In this document: piece by piece, positions 1 to 6,259 of the stretch | Position numbering within the stretch: position 1 is the stretch's first letter | Layout: each line of letters opens with the position of its first letter | Origin: an uncultured Syntrophobacterales bacterium | Lineage (GTDB): Bacteria; Desulfobacterota; Syntrophia; Syntrophales; UBA5619 | Reading direction: 5' to 3' | Length of the DNA: 7,879 bases | Assembly (NCBI GenBank): GCA_903903205.1 | Contig: CAIUXU010000514.1 | Span: forward strand, 1-7,879 | Notes under the pieces: generated by a model | Databases searched by the model: none | What the model was told of the DNA's origin: nothing | The model's input: only the letters and a program-made list of their open reading frames with translations | Translations under genes and position numbers: made by a program

Positions 1-462
1 CTCTTCAAGATCATGGCGGGCATCGATTTCAAGATCGAGCAGTTCAAGGGCGGCGGACCCGCGATGATCGACCAGCTCGGGGGCCACAGCCAATTTTCGC
101 TTGGCTCGCTCATTCAGACGCTGCCCCATATCCAGTCCGGGAAATTCAAGATACTGGGAACCGGCGGGTCAAAGCGCAGCAGTATCCTGCCCAATGTGCC
201 GACGATCGCGGAGACCGTGCCCGGGTATGAAGCAACCAACTGGTGGGGTATCCTTGCCCCGGCCGGCACACCGGCGCCGATCGTCGACAGGCTGAACAAG
301 GAGATCAGGGCGCTCCTGACCTCGGATGAGGTAAAGAAGTTGTTCCAGAACGAAGGGGCGGACGTGGACTATCTGGGTCCTGCCGAGTTTGGCCCATTCA
401 TTGGGAGAGAGATAACCAAATGGAGCAAGGTGGTCAAGGAAGCCAACATCAAGGTGGAGTAG
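1..462 (+). CDS. tctC: TTT transporter periplasmic substrate-binding protein (TctC/Bug family), 5'-truncated
   Basis: This is the C-terminal half of an extracytoplasmic solute receptor of the tripartite tricarboxylate transporter (Bug/TctC) family, which binds a carboxylate in the periplasm and delivers it to TctAB. The reading frame is open from base 1, so the true start and signal peptide lie outside the window; the ATG at 13 is internal. About 153 residues remain of a protein that is usually 300-330 long. Family landmarks are visible: KGGGPAMIDQLGGH (the ligand-contacting loop region), SLIQTLPHIQSGKFKILG, the KRSSILPNVPTIAETVPGYE stretch, then WWGILAPAGTP and a C-terminal helix ending in KWSKVVKEANIKVE. 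The family normally binds di-/tricarboxylates or other organic acids, but the ligand cannot be read from this fragment. It is followed 26 bp later by tctB, the usual order. Family assignment is firm; substrate is unknown. Confidence 0.93.
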   Translation, partial: LFKIMAGIDFKIEQFKGGGPAMIDQLGGHSQFSLGSLIQTLPHIQSGKFKILGTGGSKRSSILPNVPTIAETVPGYEATNWWGILAPAGTPAPIVDRLNKEIRALLTSDEVKKLFQNEGADVDYLGPAEFGPFIGREITKWSKVVKEANIKVE

Positions 463-488
463 GAAAAGCGGAAAGGCAGCAAGATTCG

Positions 489-941
489 ATGAAAATGACT
501 TTTCTCAACAAGAAGGATTTTTGGGCCGGCGCCATGTTGATCGGATTCGGCGCCGCCGCGATGTTTATTGCCCGGGGTTACCGATTCGGCAGCGCGTTGC
601 GCATGGGGCCCGGCTTCTTCCCGACCATTCTGGGCGGGATTCTCATTGCTTTCGGTGTCTGCATCATGGCCTTGGGGCTGCGAAGTGGCGAGAAGATTCA
701 GGAAAAATTGTCGCTCCGGGCCCTGGTCCTGCTGCCCCTCTCCCTGCTGCTGTTCGGCTTTCTGATGGAGAAGGCGGGCTTCCTGCCGGCGCTGGCCGCC
801 CTGGTTTTCGGGTCGGCGGCGTCGGGCAGGGAGTTCAAGTTTTTGGAAGTTCTGCTGCTGACTGCGGTTTTGACCGTGGCTTCTGCAGCACTGTTCATCT
901 GGGGGCTCGGACTACCCTACCCGCTGATCAAGGGATTCTGA
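489..941 (+). CDS. tctB: TTT transporter small membrane subunit TctB
   Basis: Small integral membrane subunit of the tripartite tricarboxylate transporter, 150 residues, the usual TctB size. Four hydrophobic segments are visible: about residues 11-29, 43-64, 78-108 (a long one, perhaps a hairpin broken by MEKAG) and 118-142. Two family-typical spots are present: MGPGFFP (39-45) between segments 1 and 2, and the GLPYPL ending. The frame is open back to an ATG at 420, which would overlap tctC by 43 bp and add a polar, Gln/Gly-rich N-terminus unlike TctB. The ATG at 489 gives the normal Lys-rich N-terminus straight into the first membrane segment. Its ribosome site is weak: AAAGG at 472-476, about 12 bp upstream. 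Another ATG at 495 is possible. The gene lies 26 bp after tctC and 13 bp before tctA and is probably co-translated with them. Confidence 0.9.
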   Translation: MKMTFLNKKDFWAGAMLIGFGAAAMFIARGYRFGSALRMGPGFFPTILGGILIAFGVCIMALGLRSGEKIQEKLSLRALVLLPLSLLLFGFLMEKAGFLPALAALVFGSAASGREFKFLEVLLLTAVLTVASAALFIWGLGLPYPLIKGF

Positions 942-954
942 CAAGGAGATTGTC

Positions 955-2451
955 ATGGAACTGTTTCACAACCTTTTCTTCGGGTTCGGCGTAGCCCTTA
1001 CATTGCAGAACCTGCTTTATTGCTTCATCGGCGTATTTGTCGGCACCCTGATCGGTGTGTTGCCCGGCATTGGGCCAATGGCAACGATTGCGATGCTGCT
1101 GCCGCTTACCTACAATGTACCGCCGGTTGCGGCGCTCATCATGCTGGCCGGCATCTACTATGGCGCCCAGTACGGCGGCTCGACCACCTCCATCCTCGTC
1201 AACCTTCCGGGTGAGACCTCGTCGGTGGTCACCTGTATCGACGGCTACCAGATGGCGCGGCAAGGACGCGCCGGGGCGGCGCTTGCGATCGCGGCCATCG
1301 GTTCGTTCATTGCAGGTACTATATGCACGCTGATCGTCGCGATGTTCGGACCACCGCTTGCAGATATGGCGCTGAAGTTCGGTTCGCCGGAGTATTTTTC
1401 ACTGATGTTGATGGGCCTGGTTGCCGCGGCGGTGCTCGCACAGGGCGATATGATCAAGTCGCTCGCGATGGTGGTGCTGGGCCTGCTTCTTGGTGTTGTG
1501 GGCTCCGACGTCGATTCGGGCGTCAAACGCTTCTGTTTTGACATCTATGAGTTGGCGGACGGCATCGGTTTCGTGGTCATTGCCGTAGGGGTGTTTGCGG
1601 TGGGTGAAATCATCAGCAACCTTAGCGATCCTGAAGAGCGCACGATCTTCACCTCCAGGGTGGGGAGCCTCTACCCGACGCTCCAGGATATGAAGCAGTC
1701 CATTGCCCCGATCATTCGCGGGACCATGCTCGGGGCATTTTTCGGCGTTCTGCCCGGCACCGGGCCATCGATTGCCTCTTTCGGGTCCTACATGATCGAG
1801 AAGAAGGTCGCCAAGGATCCGTCGCGTTTTGGTCACGGTGCGATCGAGGGTGTGGCGGGACCAGAGGCCGCCAACAATGCGGACGCGCAGTGCAAGTTCA
1901 TCCCGATGCTGACGCTGGGGATTCCCGCGAGCGGAACGATGGCGCTGATGCTTGGCGCCCTGATGATCCACGGCATCACGCCCGGTCCGACGGTGATGAC
2001 CCAGAAACCCGACCTCTTCTGGGGACTGGTCGCGAGCATGTGGATCGGTAACCTGATGCTTGTCGTCCTTAACCTGCCGCTGGTCGGCCTCTGGGTGAGT
2101 CTGCTCAAGGTTCCCTATCGCCTGCTTTTCCCGGCAATCATGGTGTTTTCCGCGATCGGCATCTACAGCGCGAACAACATTTCGTTCGATGTCTACCTTG
2201 CAGCGCTTTTTGGCGTTTTTGGCATCGCGTGGAGAATACTTGGGTGTAGCCCTGTGCCGCTGCTGCTCGGGTTTGTGCTGGGGCCGATGATGGAGGAGAA
2301 TTTGCGGCGCGCCTTGCAGGTCTCGAACGGCGATCCCTCGGTGTTCGTTACTCAGCCGATCAGTCTTGCGTTTATCATGGTTACAGTCCTCATTCTGATC
2401 GTAATGGTGCTGCCTGCCGTACGCAACCGGCGGGGCGATCTTACCGGCTGA
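955..2451 (+). CDS. tctA: TTT transporter large membrane subunit TctA
   Basis: Large channel-forming subunit of the tripartite tricarboxylate transporter, a secondary, ion-coupled importer of carboxylates in the cytoplasmic membrane. It has 498 residues, matching the family's roughly 500, and is strongly hydrophobic throughout. The internal duplication typical of TctA is clear: GVLPGIGPMATIAMLLPL (34-51) in the first half and GVLPGTGPSIASF (264-276) in the second, each a glycine/proline-rich re-entrant-like motif. Other hallmarks are YGGSTTSILVNLPGE (73-87), GPEAANNA (302-309) and TLGIPASGTMALMLGALMIHG (320-340). The start is secure: AAGGAG at 943-948 sits 6 bp before the ATG. It follows tctB by 13 bp and precedes the RraA-family gene by 28 bp. 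The sequence does not show which acid is carried; the downstream acyl-CoA genes make a C5 dicarboxylate such as glutarate a reasonable guess. Confidence 0.96.
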   Translation: MELFHNLFFGFGVALTLQNLLYCFIGVFVGTLIGVLPGIGPMATIAMLLPLTYNVPPVAALIMLAGIYYGAQYGGSTTSILVNLPGETSSVVTCIDGYQMARQGRAGAALAIAAIGSFIAGTICTLIVAMFGPPLADMALKFGSPEYFSLMLMGLVAAAVLAQGDMIKSLAMVVLGLLLGVVGSDVDSGVKRFCFDIYELADGIGFVVIAVGVFAVGEIISNLSDPEERTIFTSRVGSLYPTLQDMKQSIAPIIRGTMLGAFFGVLPGTGPSIASFGSYMIEKKVAKDPSRFGHGAIEGVAGPEAANNADAQCKFIPMLTLGIPASGTMALMLGALMIHGITPGPTVMTQKPDLFWGLVASMWIGNLMLVVLNLPLVGLWVSLLKVPYRLLFPAIMVFSAIGIYSANNISFDVYLAALFGVFGIAWRILGCSPVPLLLGFVLGPMMEENLRRALQVSNGDPSVFVTQPISLAFIMVTVLILIVMVLPAVRNRRGDLTG

Positions 2452-2479
2452 CCTGTTTTGCGAAAGGAGAATTGATTTA

Positions 2480-3151
2480 ATGGGAGATATGGTTTCTGTT
2501 CCGAAAGAAGCGGCTGAAATTCTTGAAAAGACCAGTACCGGGATGATCAACGATGCCCTCGCCCTTCTGGGTGTGAACGGGGGGATCCGGGGTGTCCGGC
2601 CCGCCCGGGGGAGTGAAGACGCCAAGGTCCTGGGGAGAGCCGCTACGGTCGCCTTCGGTTCGCCGCGTCCCGACAGTCACAACCTGACCATGTACGAGGC
2701 CATTCGTAAAACCCCCGCAGGCAGTGTTCTGGTGATCGACGGCAAGGGAATCGACGCCCATTTCACCGGTGATAACCAGGGAGAGTGCGCGAAGAAGCAG
2801 GATTTGGTGGGCATGGTGGTTTACGGTGGGGCGAGAGACATCGCCGGTTATCGGTCGATGGGGATGCCTCTGTATTGTACCGGCTCGGCGACGGTGGATA
2901 AGCCGCCGGACATCCGGATCGTCGGCTACAATGTGCCTGTGGAAGTTGGCGGGGTGACGGTCAAGCCCGATGATATCATCATTGCGGATGAGGATGGTGT
3001 GGTCTGTATTCCTGCCGACGCCCTCTCGGCGACCCTGGAGAAGCTGCAGATCATCTTCGAAGTTGAGGAGGCGATGGAGAAGGCGATCCAGGGAGGGGCC
3101 TCTGTCGATGAAATCAAGGCCATCATCGCCAAAAAGAAGCCCAAGAAATGA
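2480..3151 (+). CDS. RraA / 4-hydroxy-4-methyl-2-oxoglutarate aldolase-family protein
   Basis: A 223-residue protein of the RraA / HMG-CHA aldolase superfamily (once annotated as 'dimethylmenaquinone methyltransferase'). Characterised members are metal-dependent class II aldolases or decarboxylases acting on 2-oxo acids, such as 4-hydroxy-4-methyl-2-oxoglutarate, or the RNase E inhibitor RraA. Visible landmarks are STGMINDAL (19-27), PAGSVLVIDGKG (79-90), GDNQGECAKKQ (97-107), the Arg119-Asp120 pair that in aldolases binds substrate and metal, and the C-terminal NVPVEVGGVTVKPDD and ADEDGVVCIP strands. The usual Asp before Gly in the V-x-D-G-x-x-R-D motif is Tyr115 here. The C-terminus is Lys-rich (ends KKKPKK). 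The start ATG has AAAGGAG at 2463-2469, 10 bp upstream. Its place between a carboxylate transporter and acyl-CoA genes favours a catabolic enzyme over an RNase regulator, but the actual reaction is unknown. Confidence 0.85.
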   Translation: MGDMVSVPKEAAEILEKTSTGMINDALALLGVNGGIRGVRPARGSEDAKVLGRAATVAFGSPRPDSHNLTMYEAIRKTPAGSVLVIDGKGIDAHFTGDNQGECAKKQDLVGMVVYGGARDIAGYRSMGMPLYCTGSATVDKPPDIRIVGYNVPVEVGGVTVKPDDIIIADEDGVVCIPADALSATLEKLQIIFEVEEAMEKAIQGGASVDEIKAIIAKKKPKK

Positions 3152-3186
3152 TAGATCGCCTGAGACAAGACAACCAATCAACGATT

Positions 3187-3193
3187 AAAGGAG
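3187..3193 (+). promoter_or_regulatory. Shine-Dalgarno sequence deciding the acyl-CoA dehydrogenase start
   Basis: AAAGGAG lies 7 bp before the ATG at 3201 and only 4 bp before a GTG at 3198 in the same frame. The spacing favours ATG 3201, which also gives the N-terminus MDFGLSEEL expected for this dehydrogenase group. Confidence 0.75.
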
Positions 3194-3200
3194 TGACGTG

Positions 3201-4364
3201 ATGGATTTCGGATTATCGGAAGAGCTGGTGATGTTGCAGGGGATGGTGCGTGGTTTTGCGGCTGGGAAGATTGCGCCCTATGCTGATGAATGGGATGCAA
3301 AACACTATTTCCCATACGAGGAAGTGGTCAAGCCGATGGGAGAGCTGGGCCTGTTTGGAACGGTGATTCCGGAGGAGTACGGCGGCAACAACATGGGTTG
3401 GCTTGCAGCGGCGATCATAACCGAGGAGATCGCCCGGGCTTCGAGTTCGCTGCGCGTGCAGGTGAACATGCAGGAGATCGGTTGCGCCTACACGATCTAC
3501 CGGTACGGTACAGAGGAGCAGAAGAAGAAGTACATCGCGAAGCTTGTGAACGCCGAGATCCTCGGGGCGTTTGCGATTACGGAGCCACAGGCGGGCTCGG
3601 ATGTGATGGCGATCAAGTCGACAGCGGTGGACAAGGGGGACCACTGGTTGCTCAACGGGACGAAGACCTGGATTTCGAATGCGACCGTGGGGGGGATCAA
3701 CATCTACTATGCCTACACGGAGAAGGAGGGAGGAGGAAAGAGCCTCTCGGCCTTTATCCTGGAGCTGGACAAGTTCAACGGGATCACGGTGACCGATCTG
3801 GACAAGATGGGGTCGCGCTCGTCGCCGACGGGTGAGATCATCCTGGAGGATACACGGGTTCCGAAGGAAAATATCCTGGGAAAGCCCGGGGACGGAACGA
3901 AGATCGTATTCGGTTCTCTGGCGCAGACACGGTTGTCGGCGGCAGCGGGAGGCGTCGGACTGGCCCAGGCCTGCCTGGATGCGGTGACGAAGTACGCGAT
4001 GGAGCGGGAGCAGTTTGGTCAGCCGATCGGGCAGTTCCAGATGAACCAGGACCTGATTGCGCAGATGGTGTGCGAAATCGAGGCGGTGCGGCTGATGGTC
4101 TACAAGGCGGCCTGGCAGAAGGACAATGGAAATCTGGGGAACAATGCGGAGGTGGCACAGGCGAAATACCTGGCGGGAGAACTGGCCTACAAATGCTCCC
4201 AGTATGCGATGCGGATTCTGGGCGCCTATGGGTATTCGACGGAATATCCGGTGGCGCGGTACTATCGGGATGCCCCGACCTACGCGATGGTGGAGGGGTC
4301 GGCGAACATCTGCAAGTTTATAATAGCGCAGGATCAGCTCGGGATCCGCAAGGCGAACCGGTAA
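3201..4364 (+). CDS. Acyl-CoA dehydrogenase, probably non-decarboxylating glutaryl-CoA dehydrogenase
   Basis: FAD-dependent acyl-CoA dehydrogenase, 387 residues, full length and probably cytoplasmic, passing electrons to an electron-transfer flavoprotein. It closely resembles the glutaryl-CoA dehydrogenase of Desulfococcus multivorans as I remember it, with shared blocks FPYEE, GTVIPEEYGG, KGDHWLLNG, RLSAAAGGVGLAQACLDA, ILGAYGYSTEYPVAR and the ending RKANR. Landmarks: family signature AITEPQAGSDVMA (125-137), flavin-site TWISN (156-160), and catalytic base Glu365 in VEGSANI. Arg85 aligns with the human substrate-carboxylate Arg94. Ala78 and Val364 stand where the decarboxylating human enzyme has Glu87 and Tyr369, which suggests it makes glutaconyl-CoA and leaves the carboxyl in place. 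The gene directly downstream encodes the matching decarboxylase subunit, which fits. Codons lean strongly to G-ending forms (GCG, CGG, ACG). A closely related dehydrogenase for another acyl-CoA, such as an alicyclic one, remains possible. Confidence 0.88.
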   Translation: MDFGLSEELVMLQGMVRGFAAGKIAPYADEWDAKHYFPYEEVVKPMGELGLFGTVIPEEYGGNNMGWLAAAIITEEIARASSSLRVQVNMQEIGCAYTIYRYGTEEQKKKYIAKLVNAEILGAFAITEPQAGSDVMAIKSTAVDKGDHWLLNGTKTWISNATVGGINIYYAYTEKEGGGKSLSAFILELDKFNGITVTDLDKMGSRSSPTGEIILEDTRVPKENILGKPGDGTKIVFGSLAQTRLSAAAGGVGLAQACLDAVTKYAMEREQFGQPIGQFQMNQDLIAQMVCEIEAVRLMVYKAAWQKDNGNLGNNAEVAQAKYLAGELAYKCSQYAMRILGAYGYSTEYPVARYYRDAPTYAMVEGSANICKFIIAQDQLGIRKANR

Positions 4365-4390
4365 ATGATCAAGAGGAGTGAAAGGTAACC

Positions 4391-6154
4391 ATGAAACCCT
4401 ATTTTGAGAAGATGGACGATCTGGGGAAGCCGCTCAGGCCAGCCCAGCGAGAGAGGATGAAGGAGAACGTCGCCCAGATCGAGGAGGTGATGAAGGCGGT
4501 CGAAGCGGAAGAGGAACGGATCAAAAACGTGGGCATCCCGGTCGATCTGGTCCACAAACGGGGCGAGATGACGGTCTGGGAGCGGATCGAGTATCTGGTA
4601 GATCCGGGGACCTTCCGTCCCCTGCACACGATCTACGATCCGGAGAGCGAAGAGTCGGGGAGCACCGGGGTGGTGGACGGGCTGGCCCGGATCGGGGGGA
4701 AGTGGTGCATCCTGATCGGGTTCAACAACAAATGGATTGCCGGGGCCTGGATCGCCGGTCAGGCGGACAACAACCTGCGCGTGACGGACATTGCAAAAAT
4801 TATGAACCTGCCCCTGGTCTGGCTGGTGAACTGCTCCGGGGTGAAGCTGCCGGAACAGGAGAAGGTCTACGCGAATCGCCGCGGCCAGGGGACCTGCTTT
4901 TTCCGCCACGCCGAACTGGAGCAGATGGGGATCCCGGTGATCGCGGGTATCTACGGGACGAACCCCGCGGGCGGCGGGTATCAGGGGATCAGCCCCACGA
5001 TCCTCCTGGCCCACAAAAATGCCAACATTGCTGTCGGCGGCGGTGGCATCGTGAGCGGCATGAGCCCCAAGGGGGCCTTCGACGAGCAGGGGGCGGAGGA
5101 GCTCATCGAGGCCACAAGGCATTTCAAGTCCGTACCGCCGGGGAGCGTGAAGGTCCACCACGATCAAACGGGATTCTTCCGGATGGTCTTCGACACGGAG
5201 ACGCAGGTCCTCGATGCCCTGAAGGAGTACATGGCGGAGATGCCCGCCTACAACCCGCGGTTTTTCCGGGTTGCCCCCCCCGCCGAGCCGAAGTATGCCC
5301 CGGCGGAGCTCCCCTTTCTCGTGCCCATCAATACAAAATCGGTCTACGACTTTGACAATGTCCTGGCGCGACTCGTGGACAACTCCGAGCATCTCGAATT
5401 CCGGCCGGGCTATGGTCCGGAGGTCTATACCGGCCTGGTAAAGATCGACGGTTTCCTGATGGCCGTAATCGGGAACCGCCAGGGACTTCTGCCGAATTAT
5501 CCAGAATACACCAATGCCTACGGCGGCGTCGGGGGGAAGCTTTACCGCCAGGGGTTGATCAAGATGAATGAGTTCGTAACCCAGTGCGGCCGCGACCGGA
5601 TTCCGGTGATCTGGTTTCAGGACACCTCAGGAATTGATGTGGGGGATGTTGCCGAGAAGGCGGAACTCCTGGGTTTGGGGCAGTCGCTGATCTATTCGAT
5701 TGAACAGACGGACCTGCCCATGATGCTCGTGGTCCTGAGAAAAGGGACGGCGGCAGCCCATTACGTGATGGGCGGTCCCACAGCGAACAACAACAACGCC
5801 TTTACGCTGGGAACGGCTGCCACGGAGATCAACGTGATGCACGGGGAGACCGCTGCCGCCGCCAGCTATGCACGGCGGCTTGTTAAGGAGAAGGATGCCG
5901 GCCAGCCGCTCGGACCGGTGATTGACAAGATGAATGAGATGGTCGACCACTACCGGAAGACCTCGCAGCCGATCTACTGCGCCAAGAAGGGTTTCGTAGA
6001 TGAAGTGGTGCGGTTTGAGGCGATCCGGGGCTATATCGTGGCCTTTGCGAACGGTGTCTATCAGAATCCCCGGTCGATCTGCCCGCAGCACCATCTGATG
6101 CTGCCGCGGATGATCCGTTCGCAGGTGGTAACGGGGCTGGATCGGCCGACATGA
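4391..6154 (+). CDS. gcdA: Glutaconyl-CoA decarboxylase carboxyltransferase (alpha) subunit
   Basis: Biotin-dependent carboxyltransferase subunit of Na+-translocating glutaconyl-CoA decarboxylase. It transfers the terminal carboxylate of glutaconyl-CoA to carrier-bound biotin, giving crotonyl-CoA; a separate membrane subunit then releases CO2 and pumps Na+. The 587 residues equal the length I recall for Acidaminococcus fermentans GcdA, and many blocks match: RGELT-like RGEMT (57-61), NCSGVK (147-152), EQEKVYANRRG (155-165), IYGTNPAGGGY (187-197, oxyanion-hole region of the first crotonase-like domain), GGKLYRQGL (381-389), QDTSGIDVG (410-418), AEKAELLGLGQSLIYSI (421-437), RKGTAAAHYV (450-459) and NPRSICP (559-565). 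The start ATG has AGAGGAG at 4372-4378 (12 bp away) and AAAGG at 4381-4385. It follows the dehydrogenase by 26 bp, matching consecutive pathway steps. The beta, gamma (biotin) and delta subunits are absent from the window. Confidence 0.94.
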   Translation: MKPYFEKMDDLGKPLRPAQRERMKENVAQIEEVMKAVEAEEERIKNVGIPVDLVHKRGEMTVWERIEYLVDPGTFRPLHTIYDPESEESGSTGVVDGLARIGGKWCILIGFNNKWIAGAWIAGQADNNLRVTDIAKIMNLPLVWLVNCSGVKLPEQEKVYANRRGQGTCFFRHAELEQMGIPVIAGIYGTNPAGGGYQGISPTILLAHKNANIAVGGGGIVSGMSPKGAFDEQGAEELIEATRHFKSVPPGSVKVHHDQTGFFRMVFDTETQVLDALKEYMAEMPAYNPRFFRVAPPAEPKYAPAELPFLVPINTKSVYDFDNVLARLVDNSEHLEFRPGYGPEVYTGLVKIDGFLMAVIGNRQGLLPNYPEYTNAYGGVGGKLYRQGLIKMNEFVTQCGRDRIPVIWFQDTSGIDVGDVAEKAELLGLGQSLIYSIEQTDLPMMLVVLRKGTAAAHYVMGGPTANNNNAFTLGTAATEINVMHGETAAAASYARRLVKEKDAGQPLGPVIDKMNEMVDHYRKTSQPIYCAKKGFVDEVVRFEAIRGYIVAFANGVYQNPRSICPQHHLMLPRMIRSQVVTGLDRPT

Positions 6155-6159
6155 GACAT

Positions 6160-6220
6160 GTAGGGTGCGTCAAGACGCACCATTTGTTCCGGTGCGTTAC
6201 GCTTCGCTAACACACCCTAC
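6160..6220. repeat. Compact palindromic intergenic repeat (REP/MITE-like)
   Basis: A 61-bp element filling most of the gap between gcdA and the next gene. Its ends are inverted repeats: GTAGGGTGCGT at 6160-6170 against the complement of 6210-6220, 10 of 11 matching. Inside are two hairpins: GGTGCGT/ACGCACC (6164-6170 with 6175-6181, loop CAAG) and GGTGCGTTA/TAACACACC (6191-6199 with 6208-6216, one C-A mismatch, inner GC/GC pairs around TTC). I recall nearly identical GTAGGGTGCG...CGCACCCTAC elements scattered between genes in many environmental bacteria. It encodes no protein. In RNA it would fold into a bulky structure that might slow or stop transcription between the two genes or protect the upstream message. 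There is no T-run directly after it, so it is not a standard terminator. Confidence 0.8.
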
Positions 6221-6247
6221 GCACTCAGTCCTCAATACTATTTTTTG

Positions 6248-6254
6248 AGAGGGA
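6248..6254 (+). promoter_or_regulatory. Shine-Dalgarno sequence deciding a TTG start for the second carboxyltransferase
   Basis: AGAGGGA lies 5 bp before a TTG at 6260. The earlier in-frame TTG at 6245 has no purine-rich site ahead of it, and no in-frame ATG occurs until well inside the conserved domain (Met49), so TTG 6260 is the best start. A short CTCAA/TTGAG stem (6231-6235 with 6245-6249) overlaps the site's edge and could weakly mask it; this is speculative. Confidence 0.6.
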
Positions 6255-6259
6255 AGATA

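Noticed and set aside
420..488. Upstream start for tctB overlapping tctC
   Set aside because: It adds 23 polar residues not seen in TctB proteins and would overlap the tctC coding end; the ATG at 489 fits better.
1399..2625. Long open frame of about 408 codons on the - strand opposite tctA
   Set aside because: The translation is rich in Arg, His, Asp and Gln with no recognisable domain, runs over the 3' end of tctA and into the RraA gene, and is the usual mirror of a GC-rich gene.
3198..3200. GTG start for the acyl-CoA dehydrogenase
   Set aside because: It directly precedes an ATG with better Shine-Dalgarno spacing (7 versus 4 bp) and would only add one residue.
4334..5392. Open frame of about 352 codons on the - strand opposite gcdA
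   Set aside because: Low-complexity, His/Arg/Pro-rich translation with no family features; the opposite strand has a full-length, well-conserved gene.
6184..6213. Possible promoter before the second carboxyltransferase (TTGTTC ... TAACAC)
   Set aside because: The -10-like box is poor and both boxes fall inside the palindromic repeat; no convincing sigma-70 promoter is visible in the gap.
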